DNA from: Gnetum montanum
Lineage: Eukaryota > Streptophyta > Gnetopsida > Gnetales > Gnetaceae
Direction of reading: 5' to 3'
NCBI GenBank assembly: GCA_015680685.1
Contig: MNCI01022113.1
Location: 254,945-318,944, forward strand
Length of the DNA: 64,000 nucleotides
Positions 43,880 through 55,410 of the stretch are shown here, piece by piece (the stretch's first letter is position 1; every line of letters starts with the position of its first letter). The translations under genes and the position numbers were made by a program. The notes beneath the pieces are model-generated. The model was not told the origin of the DNA. It worked only from the letters and a program-made list of their open reading frames with translations, and did no database searches.

Positions 43880-46800
43880 AGGGTGGCTGACCAGTTGACT
43901 ATGGTTGTTAGATGTTCCATGAAGGAATAACTTGAAAATTCAAGACTTGTATGTTTTATTGGTAAAAAATATGAAAAAAATAAGACTTTGAGTGTGCATA
44001 CCAAGAGATGATGTCATTGTTGGTGCAAACTTGAATCTTTCTATGGTTATAGTGGAAAATGGAGTAAGTTGATTCTGGAAGTTCAAATTTTCAGTTTAAA
44101 TGCAATGTTCTAACCACTTCAATATGAAGCCTCATTTTTATCAAGGGATTGTTTCCACCTTAATGTGAAAAATCATGTTTCAATGCATGACATTATTACT
44201 ACTTCAACGTAGAACATCATTTACACTTTCAAAATCATGTTTCAATGCATGACATTATTACTACTTCAACATGGAACATCATTTATACTTTCAATGCAAT
44301 GTTCTTTCTATTTTCAACACGTGACATTATTATCACTTTAACCTAGAAATTTATTTCTAATTTCAACTTGTAATATTATTTTAATTTTAACATGCAATGT
44401 TAACAATTCAATCTATAATGTCATTTCTACTCTTAATGCACCACATTGTTACCACTTTAACATACCACCTCAAATATCATGTGACACATAACATTGTTTC
44501 TACTTTCAAGATGCAACATTATTTGTACTTTCAATGTGCAATATTGTTTCCAATTTGTATTTGTTATCAAGTTTTCATTTTAATTGAGTAATTCTACAAC
44601 TCATAAAGTCTGTTAAAGTCTAGCTTTAAGTTAATTTTTATGTAATCTATAAAGTCTATGTAGCTTCTTAATTCCTATGTGTAGCATCTTTTAAGTTAAT
44701 GACTTAAGGTAGGTAATGAGGTGTAGTAGTTTTTAAATTAAATACTATGTAGTTGATAATGTCTATTTAGTAGTAGTAAATGTGTGATGTTGTTTTCAAT
44801 TTGAATGTGGAACATCGTCACTAGTTAAAAATTGTTTATGTTAAAATATATTTAAGAGTGTGAATTGAAGATGTTTAAGGGCATAACTTTTATTTTTGAT
44901 TAAGGTTTCTCTTAATAAGTACATCCTTTTCATATGCATTTTAATATAGAGAAAATCAGATATGAAAGTAGGATATGAGTTTTGTTTTACTTTCTTCCAT
45001 TGACAACGGTCAATATGTAATATGAGGTTGAATATACATTTCTTCGCACATAATTTTTAATATGAGATTAAATATGCATTTCTTCCCACACAATAAGAAC
45101 CAATTACAAAGGTAAAAAAGATAATATGTGAAAAGAAATTTGATGAAATTGACAAGATAATAAATGCTTTGAAAGGCAAACAAGGTAACAATGGTTGATC
45201 AACTACCTTTTGCAAATGAATAACTTGTAGGTACCAAACTTGTATTATTCTTGAAAATATGAAAAAGATGACTAAGACTTTAAGTGTGCATACTGAGCCA
45301 TAATTTCATTATTGGTGTAGAGTTGAATCTTGCTATACCTATAGTGCAAAATGCTTTTGATGTTTTAAGAGATATCTTAACTATTCTAAGCTTGGCTATA
45401 TATTTCATTTTGTATAGAAGTTTTCATTTTTCAAATTTTTAGTTTCAACCAAATGTTATTACCACTTTAATGTTAAAGGTAATTTCTACTTTCAACATGT
45501 TATTATTACTATAATGTGGAACATCATTTTCAATTTCGATGTTATTACCATGAAACATTATTTTCACTCTCAACATTTGACATCATTTCTACTTTCAATG
45601 TGTGAGAACATGTGACATCATTTATTCTTTTAAAACATGATGTTGTTACCACTTTAGTATATAATGTCATTTACACTTTTGACAAGAAAATTTGTTACTA
45701 CTTTAACCTTAAATGTTATTTCCACTTTCAACATTAACAAGTGTTACCATTGATGAAATATGATTTCCACTTTAAATGCATAACATCATCATGAAACATA
45801 CTACTATTACTAGTTTTTATAATCAGTGACAAAATGCTTTTGATGTTTTGGGTGATATCTTAGGTTGGGTGTTTTGAGCTTGGTTACAAGTTTGATTTTG
45901 CAAAAGAAGTTTCATTTCACCTAAGTTCAAGTTTTACAATTACAATGCAATATCAATATTGTTATCATTTCAATGTGAAACATAATTTCTATTTCAATTG
46001 TTATGCCTATAAAGCATCATTGCTAGTTTGGATTGTTACCACTTTAACTTGAAATGTGATTTCCAGTTTTAAGTTTTACCACTTTAACATGGAATATCAT
46101 TTGCACTTTGAACGTGCAACTTCATAAAACATACTCCAACAAGTAATGTAAGAAAATGCACAATGTGCTTATTACTAGTTTTTATAATGAGTGCCAAAAA
46201 TTCTTTTGATGTTTTGAATAATATCATAGGTGTTTTGAGATTGGTTACAAGTTTGATTTTGCAAAAGAGTTTGCATTTTACTTAAGTTTGAATTTTCAAT
46301 TACAATGCAATATCAATATTGTTAACACTTCAATGTGAAACATAATTTCTACTTTTAGTTATTGCAATTGTGGAACATCATTTCTACTTTACGATGTTCT
46401 TACCACTTAATTATGGAATATTATATTCACTTTCAACTTATTTTCAATATGCAACATGGTCTATTTTGAAGGTGCAACATTGTTACCACTTCAACCTATT
46501 ACATTATTTAAACTTTGTTAGCACTTTTTATAACATCATTTACATTTTTAATGTGCGACATTATTACCATTTCAACCTTAAACATTATTTACACTTCATT
46601 ACCAATGTATAACATCATTTACATTGTTACCATTTTAACATATAATGTCATTTTCACTTTCAACACTAATAAGTGGTACTAGTTTAACATGGAATGTACT
46701 TTGTACTTTCAATGCACAACATGGCATGCTACACTATGTAATCTATTACTAGTTTTGTAAATAGGTACATTGTTACCATTGACATGAATTGAATGTGATT

Positions 46801-47690
46801 TCCACTTTCAACACTAATAAGTGTTACATGGAATGTCATTTACACTTTCAATGCACAACATTATCAAACATTAAGTTGCTAATGCATTGTCAAACATTAA
46901 GTTGCTAACAAAACATCGTGAAACATTTGCATTCTACACTATGTGATGTATTAGGATGCATGCTACACCATGTGATGTATTAGTTACATTTAATATTATT
47001 TTTACTTTCAACATGGAACATCACATGAAAGGTTACCTTGATAGGAAACATCATAAAACATTGAAATGTTACACCATCTGAAGTTACATGTAATGTCATT
47101 TACACATTCAACACACAACATCGCCAAACATTACGTTAATGGAGCAACATCACGAGAAGTTAACATGCTACACCATGTAGTTGATATATCATGTAATGTA
47201 TTAGCATGCTACACCATGTGATGTATTATTAGCTTTTATTAAATGTGATCACAAAACATTGGCTACATGAAATGTCATTTATACTTTCAACATACAACAT
47301 CACAAAACTCTTACATCACTAGTGCAACATCTTGAAACATTAGCATACTACACCATGTAGCGAAACATTGTTGCTATACTATGTGATGTATTACTAGTTT
47401 TTTCATATAACATCACCATGAAACTTACTAGTTTTTCATAAGATGTTATGATAAAACATTGTTATGCTATGCATTGTAGTGCAACATCGCAAAATGTTGG
47501 TATGCTACACCATATGATTTATTAGTGGTTTTTCTTAAAACATCACCATGAAGTAATGCATTACTCATTTTTTATTAAAACATCATTGTGAAATGTTGCC
47601 ATGCCACACCATGTGCAACATCATGCACCATGCTACACCATGCGATGTATTATTAGTAGTTCTTCACAAAACATTAGTATGTTGTGGAAC
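43880..47690. repeat. Degenerate tandem array of about 24-26 bp units with higher-order repeats
   Basis: Almost the whole stretch is built of variants of ACATCATTTCCACTTTCAA and ACATTGTTACCACTTTAAC, alternating every 24-26 bases. On minus the units read as repeated MLHVEVV/MMLHVKV-like peptides, but stops and indels rule out a gene. Larger repeats sit on top: a lead segment near 43,940-44,060 recurs near 45,240-45,360, and blocks starting CAAAATGCTTTTGATGTTTT recur near 45,345, 45,830 and 46,190. After 46,700 a CTACACCATGTGATGTATTA motif is interspersed. No telomere- or known centromere-type monomer was recognised. Confidence 0.75.
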
Positions 47691-49434
47691 ATTGCACGTT
47701 AACATTGGTCAACCTCTTTCCACAGCTGTTAACCGTTGTTGTGCTCTTGTGTTCAATTTTTTTTCTACAAAGGGGTATGCCTGCTATATTGACATTCTTC
47801 TTTTTTTCCAATTTGAGCTTTATATCTTTTTCAATCCTTCTTTTTTGCCAATTTGATCTTTATATCTGTTTCAATAATTTTAGCCAAAGATAATAAAAAC
47901 TTCTTCTTTATTTAACTGTGCTACTAAAAGAATGAGGGTTTGTATGCTATTATGATAAATTACTACAAATTGTGCTACCAATTCCTTTGCGATCTTAATT
48001 CATCACTATTTTTGTAAGTAAATTGTAGTACACAAGTGCATAATTAACGTTTTTATAATTTTTATTTTGTAGAGTAATCACTGCATTTTGCATTTTTTGA
48101 CTGCAATGTGCAAGTAGGCTAAGATTGAAATAGCCATTGCATTTTTCTTAAAATTTGTAGGGTAATATTGAAAATTAATTTAACAATGTTATATTTTTTA
48201 TTTTATGAAGAATAGGATACTAAGCATTTCTTTTGCGTAACCTAAAGTTAAAAGTTAAATTTCATTCGATAGCATTTGAGTTATAAATTTTAAAAAATAA
48301 AATTTAAAATAAGAATTCTAAAATTAATTTTATGCATCAAATTCCTAGTAACGAGGATATACACAATCATGTCATAGTGGCTTAGCTATAAGATAATGGT
48401 TGAGGTGGGAAAGCTTCCATTATCGGTGTTTTAGAAGTCCAACACCAAAATATAGAAATATAGTTGTGGTAATCAAATTAAATTGCAATTATAAGTTACT
48501 CTTTTTTTGTTTTCTATTGCTTTATCATTCCATTCCATGCAAGCATCCCTAAAGCCTCTGATATGTTTGGAATGATGAAAAACTCATGTCCCATCATAGA
48601 TGGCAATATCCACCTCCACATCATATGGTGATTTTAAATTGGACACTATTTTGGCATTGCATTTCCCATGGAGGATTGTTTTAATTGAAATTCTAAGGAA
48701 TTTTCCAACATTCAAAGGAGCATAGTTTGTTTAACAAAAGGAAAAAGCTAGAAGCAACATTAAATACATTTCAAGAGAGAACTTGGTGACTTGGCAAAAT
48801 GGTTATAATTTGTAGTAAATGTAAATGGTTATAAATAGTATAGTAAGAAAATAAAGTATTTCCCAGCTTTATTATTTATATTGAGCTAATAAATCCTTAT
48901 CTCATGATGAATCAATGAGGTGTTAGCATAGTGGAAAAACTCTTAATTTGTTAATTATAAAATTTAAATTTAACTATATATAACTTGGGATGAAATATTG
49001 TTTAAAAACTTATTTTGGATTTTGGTAACCCCACACCACCACTTATGAAGAAAAGATAGCAAAACCTAGTGTAAGCACCTTCCTCCTTATGCAATGATAA
49101 ATAATGCATGCTATTATAATTCAAATTGAACATTAACTCCATAAACTAACAAGAATCTATTGAATTACTAATATGGTTAAGTTTAAGCATTGTTTAGCAC
49201 CATTTTACATTATTCTTTTTTATGTTTTTTTATAAGAATTTATTATTATTATTATCATAGTTTTGTATACCAATAAGAGTAATTCAGTTGCATGAGAGTT
49301 TTGCCAATATTTTCAATTTTAGATGGTATTTTTTATTGATTTTTACCTAGTTGTATGATTTATTAATTATTTTATGAAATTTTAAATAGTTGAAGTAATG
49401 TATTTGTTACTGATAGTGATATTTATATTTCAGG
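47691..49434. other. AT-rich stretch upstream of Merlin-like transposase
   Basis: No gene recognised. A short direct repeat (CAATTTGAGCTTTATATCTTTTTCAAT / CAATTTGATCTTTATATCTGTTTCAAT) lies at 47,810-47,877. It may include the 5' end of the transposon. No terminal inverted repeat was found by eye. Confidence 0.35.
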
Positions 49435-50370
49435 ATCTTTCATCTATGACCAAGGAAAAACTATATCAAAGAATCCAAAAATTAGAAGATTGTATTGATT
49501 TTTGTTAAGAGTTAGGCCTTTTATGGAGATAAAGTATGTTCAAATTGTAACATAGCAATGAAAAAACAAAAAAGTTCTTTAAAGAAAGAAGGATGTAAAT
49601 TTGTATCTCTTCGATCTGACAAAATGGAAGACATACATTTTGGGACTTGGTTTATAAAATCAAAATTAAAATTAAAAAAAATACTTATGTATGATTGGAG
49701 TTGAAAATGCTTTAATGAGTATGTAGAAGTTCAAAATCAACTTTCAAAACACACTATTGTTGTGGATTGGTTTAATTTTTGTAGAAATGTATATGTAGAT
49801 GTTTTAAGAAATAATTGAGGGTCTAGAAAAAATAGTAGAGATAAATGACTCAAAGTTTGGAAAAAGAAAATATAACAAAGATAGACCTATAATAGATTGT
49901 TGGATATTTGGAGGAATTGAGCGTGACTCAAACAATATGTGTCTTATTGCTATTTAGAGTAGGTTTAAAGAAATATTGATAAATAGTATTTATCAATGGA
50001 TTAAACCTAACTCTATTATTTATAGTGATATGTGGAAGGCTTATGATTCAAAATGGCTTTATCAACCTCAGTTTGATCATAGGATGATGAATCACTCACT
50101 ACATTTTAAAGACCTAGTGACAGGTGTTCATACAAATACTATTGAAAGCAAATGGCATGCAATAAAAGCTAGCATTTCATGAATGGTTCAAGGTAGGAGT
50201 TACATGATTCATATCTCCTTATGGAGAAGGAAATATGTTTTAAGAAAAGAGGATGCATTTTTAATGTTGGTTAAACATATTGTTGAATTTTGTATGAACC
50301 CTTCTAATGGTATATCCATTAATTACTTCATTGTATATGTTTCAAATTCTAAAATATTTTATTATATGAA
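49435..50370 (+). pseudogene. Merlin-type (IS1016/IS1595-like) transposase, broken
   Basis: Reading across stops and shifts: an N-terminal CSNCN zinc-ribbon half near 49,535, GTWFIKSKLKLKKIL near 49,640, VVDWFNFCRNVYVDVLRNN near 49,760, then VEINDSKFGKRKYNKD near 49,828 (first catalytic position N where DDE relatives have D), WIFGGIERDSNN, IIYSDMWKAYDSKW near 50,010 (second Asp kept), and MMNHSLHFKD followed by GVHTNTIESKWHAIKAS near 50,120 (third acidic position). This order and wording match the ISXO2-like DDE domain of IS1595-family and eukaryotic Merlin transposases, which cut and paste DNA. An acceptor-like TTATATTTCAG stands just before 49,435. Four or more stops mean it is dead. Confidence 0.8.
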
Positions 50371-50374
50371 TTAA

Positions 50375-51729
50375 GAACATTATCTTGTAAATTTATGTTC
50401 AAAACCCCTTATAACTTTATAAGTGACCAAATTATTTTTTAAAATTGAGAAAATTTTTAATGCTTTAAATAAGCCTATGCTTATTATATAGGAAGGAAGT
50501 ATTACAACCTAAAATAATATGATTGTAAGCATTTCCCAAGACATATAGCGAAAATGATATATTGAAAGACATATATTCCTCTTTAGCTAATCACTGATGG
50601 CTTAAATAGTTATCTCATTACCTTGTTAAACAAGAGGTTGTAGATATTATTATATTCTTCTAATTTTTTTTTAAATATACTCTATTGCATATACATCTTT
50701 GGCTATACATATAGTTAGCTTATTTTAAGTTTGACCTATCTTTCCCAACCTATCATTTGGTTTCAAACCTATCTTATGTCTTCTCTTATTTATCAAGAGT
50801 TGTAAAAACTAGAAGTTAATAAAAAATATTCAAAATTTTTTATTATAAGCCAGTGAAATCTATCTATTCATAGAAGCACACATGTATACCTTAATGTGTC
50901 CCCTCAATTTTAGTTGTGATTACTTTCTTTTCTTTCAAATGAATCACAATATAGCATTGTCAGTATTTCATCCATGACAAGGATAATGAGAATGTAATAT
51001 CAAGGGATGCTATATGTTCAAGCTTTGCTTGCAAAACTTGGATAAGAAAACAATGGAAATCTTGGGTGAATATGGAATTTAATTTTCAATGAACTCTAAA
51101 TCTACAATTCGTTACTTGATACCATGGATGCATCATGTCCTTTCTACCCTTAAGGGCTAATGATATAGTTAAGCTAGGCTAGTCACTTAGGTTTCTCTAA
51201 CTTTTGTGTAGTACCTTTTAATTAACCATGATTTAAAATTACAACTTTCCTCTAGATGCTAGACTTATAATGCATTTTAATCATGCAAGGGTTTTATCAT
51301 GATTAGTGATCTTTCTTGAAAAGCCTTAAGAACAATGTCCATTGTAATATAGAATCATTTAATAGATTATCTTATTAGACATAGTTCTCTTTGAATGCAC
51401 AACCTAGTAGTTACTGAGTTCATCAACCAAATCTAATAATTAGTTTTACTAGTTTTTCTATACACCTAAACGATATATTACTTAACCATTGTCTTAATAA
51501 TAATATTTTTGGAGTTAAGTATTTTTTGTTATTTGTTTATTATTAATAATATTTTTAGAGTTAAGTATTTGTTGCTACCCTTTTGGTTTAACCATTTCTT
51601 CATAAAAGTGACTATGTCACCAAAGAAATAACATGTTCGTCTTCTCCCATTTGGTTACTTTGAAATATATTACTTGTTCTTCTTCACAAAATAAAATGTT
51701 TGGAATATTGAATTAAAAGTACAAAATAA
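50375..51729. other. AT-rich stretch downstream of Merlin-like transposase
   Basis: No gene recognised. A short direct repeat (TTATTATTAATAATATTTTTAGAGTTAAGTATTT-type) lies near 51,495-51,570. It may contain the 3' end of the transposon. Confidence 0.35.
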
Positions 51730-51960
51730 AAAAGTTTCCATCTTTTAACACATGACATTTTTTCCAGTTGCACATGGAACATCATTACTAGTTCAACACA
51801 CAATGTTGTTTCTTTTTTAACATAAAAAGTTATTTTCAATTGCAACATCATTTTCATTTTCAGTAAGCAATGTTGTTGCATGTCATTCCTAGTTCGATCT
51901 ACAACATCTTTCCACTTCAACATGCAAGGTCTTTTCCATTTTCAACATCTGTAATTGTTT
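51730..51960. repeat. Outlying piece of the 24-26 bp degenerate array
   Basis: ACATGACATTTTTTCCAGTTGCACATGGAACATCATTACTAGTTCAACACACAATGTTG and following lines repeat the unit vocabulary of 43,880-47,690. The intervening 4 kb lacks it. Confidence 0.65.
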
Positions 51961-52499
51961 GTCACATAAAAAGAAAAATAGTCATTATGCTGCAACCAAA
52001 GATTGTTAGCAGAAAAAATAAAATGACAAATTTTTTCCTTTGCCAAGCTTTTAATGATTACCAAATGCAATAATTGAGCTTCACTTTCTACTCTAGTCTC
52101 CTTCCAATTTATTGATAATGGCTATAGCTTTTTCTCTTCCATGCTTCTTTAGTCAATGGATTGAAAATGGCTACAACTTCTCTTCTCTTGTGCTAATCTA
52201 TGAAATTAATGATGAAGAACAAAAAGAACGGCTTCAAATTTTTATTATAAGTTGAAATATTTTATTGCCTTTAACATATCATACTGCAAATTGTGTTCTT
52301 GCTACTTTAAAATATATAGCCATCTTCTATAGCTCTTGATAATCCATCATTCTTCTAACTAGGTTTGCTACCACATCTTTCTAACCTTGGTAGCTAGACT
52401 TGACTACTTGTAATTCAAAATTTATGACGTGGAACTTTTATTGTGTATCTTTTCTATTGCAAACTTCTTTTCATACATGCAATACACTTTAGCTACCTA
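51961..52499. other. Intergenic, nothing recognised
   Basis: AT-rich, with no open frame of note and no match to other parts of the window seen. Confidence 0.35.
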
Positions 52500-53357
52500 T
52501 GATTGCCTATTTACCAATCCTATCCAAAAAGATGGCTCCTGTTTTAATAGCTGAACCAATTTCTTGTCAATATTCTGTGCAACTGTATTTTTAAATTTAT
52601 AAGATTCTCTTCTGCCATAATTTTAAATTTTTTATGCATTATTTAATACAAAGTATGACGTTTAATAAGGAAAGGGTCAAGAGATGTTAATATTACTGTG
52701 GTTGTATAACTTCTTTGATTCAAATAAACAAATTAATTTAGAAATAAATATTTATATGAACTAAATACTATTTTTATTTTAAATTTTTAAACATTTGAAG
52801 AGCTCTGTTACATTGTCTAACAAAATTGATAATGAAAATAAGAATATTTTTCGAGCCTGACTTTTCCTGTGTTTTTCGTTTCTAAAGCGATCAAGAAATT
52901 ATTTTCCTACCTTTTTAATCACTGTTTTCAGGTTAGAGAACAAACCGGGAAAAAAACAGTTAATTTAATAATTTTTTTAATGGATACTGATTATGTAATG
53001 GTGAGACCATTTACATGCATGGCCCATCACTCCCATGTAACCTTATCTACGTCATGGATATCAAGTAAACCTCTACGTCATACCAAATCACGAAGTTGAT
53101 TTGAACGGCAGTTCCAACAAGAACACAATATACCTACAGACAAGATTTATCGAACTAGTTCCATCATGGAAAAGTTAATGGGATATGTCCTTTCATCTTT
53201 GATTTGCTTCACGTGCCCGCTTGATTATCATTCTAATAATTTTCCAGGTGATATTGTTTGACAGAAATTACGTCTTTATTAAATAATGCTAGACCCTCTA
53301 TCAAGGCTGCCCTGTCTTGCTTTCTAGATTATCGGATTTTTGCTCTCTTGCAGAAAC

Positions 53358-53812
53358 ATGGAAAATATTCAGTCCAGAAATTTGATAACTTGTGCAGCCT
53401 GCAAATTCATGATCCCTAAAGATTCCTGGCAATCTACAAGGTATACAGTGCCAGCAACTTTATCAGATTTAAGAAAATCATGTATCATGAAGTATCTTAA
53501 TGTTTACTCCATCCTTTGAGATTACAATTTATGATTCGTTTCTGTGTATTTGAATTACAAATTGACATGGCCTTTTGCTTTGATCAGGATTTGCCCAAGA
53601 ACCAGAGAGATGATGCTGCAAAAAGCTGGATATACGAAGCATGAGGATCAGGGATTCTGTTTATGGCTGTGCAGGTATCATTTACAATCTGCATCTACAT
53701 GTCCGTGAAATACAGCGCCAGCTTGACTTCTGTAATGCACAGCTTCTTTTACTTCAATCATGTGCTTCAAACACAGAACTCTCTCCAATAGAAGAATTTA
53801 TTAATCCATGAA
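53358..53812 (+). pseudogene. LBD pseudogene, copy B
   Basis: It is the duplicate of the intact LBD gene at 14.8 kb and starts identically (MENIQSRNL). After CAACKF the exon jumps to ...DPxRFLAI-type sequence. The 55 bases that code the second half of the zinc finger and APYFP are missing, apparently between two ATGA motifs. The donor site GTAACA is lost too. Exon 2 (from 53,588) lacks four bases (CCAG) after WIYEA, which brings a stop at once. It cannot make an LBD protein. The UTR duplication seen in copy A is absent. Confidence 0.88.
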
Positions 53813-53829
53813 ATTCCCTGTGTGTCTTT

Positions 53830-54945
53830 AACAGCTTTCCATAGTATCTTAGTAATTGCATATCCTTTCTACGAATCTCATAGACATCTAAAACTAGAAT
53901 CTCAGAGGATGATATGCTATTATGTACATTCGGTTATTTTTAAATAGAATTTTAAATAGAATGAAAAATTTTAAATAGTTGTCGGGTAATAACTCAGTTA
54001 CTTTGTTCACAGAAAATGGAATTAAAAAGTGTTATGCTAATAAATGTTAAATATTATGCTGTTATAATACTTTGGATGGGGTTACGTGAATCAGAAGGAG
54101 ACGATTATATGGTTTATCACATCAAATTTATATAAAGATAAAAAATTTTATAAGGTGTTATTTAATTAAACTGAAACTGAATTTTTACTTGGGTCTCAAG
54201 CTTACTAGAACTGAACTTGTAACTTTGGATTACTCGGCCAAGACTCTTACTACTAAGCTAATATCTCATTGTTAAGATAATACAATTTTGATGGTTAGCT
54301 TACATGATTTGCTTATAATAGTATTTTATCAATTTCACCCAATGATTGGAGCATTGATCCTATGTAGTAGAATTGTTTACAATAAGGGACTTTCTGGACT
54401 TGAATCATCACTTCTATTTCATCACTGTTTATGTTTTTGTTGAAATTGCACTTCATATATTATGTTTTACTTGTACTAATTTTAAGCCTTTTGAATCTAG
54501 AGCATGTCTCCAATTTTCTATATTAAAAGCAATATTTTTCTAAAACTATATCCACCAACAAAATATCATCTTCAAATAGCATACACCATGGGATTTCATC
54601 CTATATTTCTTTTGTTAATTCATCCATAATAATGGCAACTTCATCCTTGAGATTTGGCATGGTTATGAAATATATATATATACAAAGTGTATAATATATC
54701 AAAAGGGGAATGAAAACTAATTATAATTTGTTCATTTTTATTGGGTATGATTAAATTAATTATTAATTAACAAGACTACAAAAATGTTTTGATTTTTCAT
54801 TAAAGTTTTAATAACATATATTATTGGGGTAGTGGTGTTGAAGCTAGAATGAAATAACTATATGTACCTCCTTGGGCATATAGTTAACACAAACCTTTTG
54901 TACAACTTAAGTAGAAATATAATTGTGGGTCAAATCAACATATCC
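53830..54945. other. Intergenic part of block B
   Basis: Matches 15,391-16,560. It includes the better preserved copy of the possible SINE head (minus, about 54,189-54,280: A box TAGCTTAGTAGTAAGAG, B box AAGTTCAGTTCTA). Confidence 0.5.
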
Positions 54946-55410
54946 ATTGGATGCTAGGAATCATTGAGAAAGATTAACAATGATATGACAAATGAAATTA
55001 GAGTACCATTGATAACATGATAAGAAGTGAATGATATCCTTTGTGAAAGAATAATCCTTGTTAGGTTGAAGGGAGATTTCTACTAAATTGCTATTAGAAA
55101 GCTTATCCAAGAAAACATGAGGAAAGATAGCTGCATCCCACAAAGATTTGAATGGTGACATGGATGCTAGGTATCACTAAGAAAGATTGACAATGATATG
55201 ACAAACCAAATTGGAGTACTATTAATAACATGACAAGAAGTTAGTAATATGCTTTGTGAAAGAACAATTCTTGTTATGTTGAAGGAAAATTTCTACTAGA
55301 TTGCTATTAGATTTACCATTAATCATACAAAAATGCCAGCTTAAAAAAAACATTAAGTCAAAGAGATGCATGTGGTAATGATTTGAACAGTAACATGGAT
55401 ACTAGGTATT
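54946..55410. repeat. Copy B of the 216-230 bp tandem repeat
   Basis: GGATGCTAGG/GGATACTAGG starts recur near 54,950, 55,163 and 55,397. A 66-codon minus frame (55,161-54,961) lies within one unit; it is not conserved as an open frame in the others. Confidence 0.8.

Noticed and set aside
43880-47690. CRISPR array
   Set aside because: Units are degenerate, without exact repeats separated by unique spacers, and the context is a plant nuclear genome.
49435-50370. Bacterial insertion-sequence contamination
   Set aside because: Several stops, AT-rich plant-like flanks on both sides and no bacterial genes around it.
54961-55161. 66-codon minus frame in the 220-bp repeat
   Set aside because: Not open in the other units or in block A.
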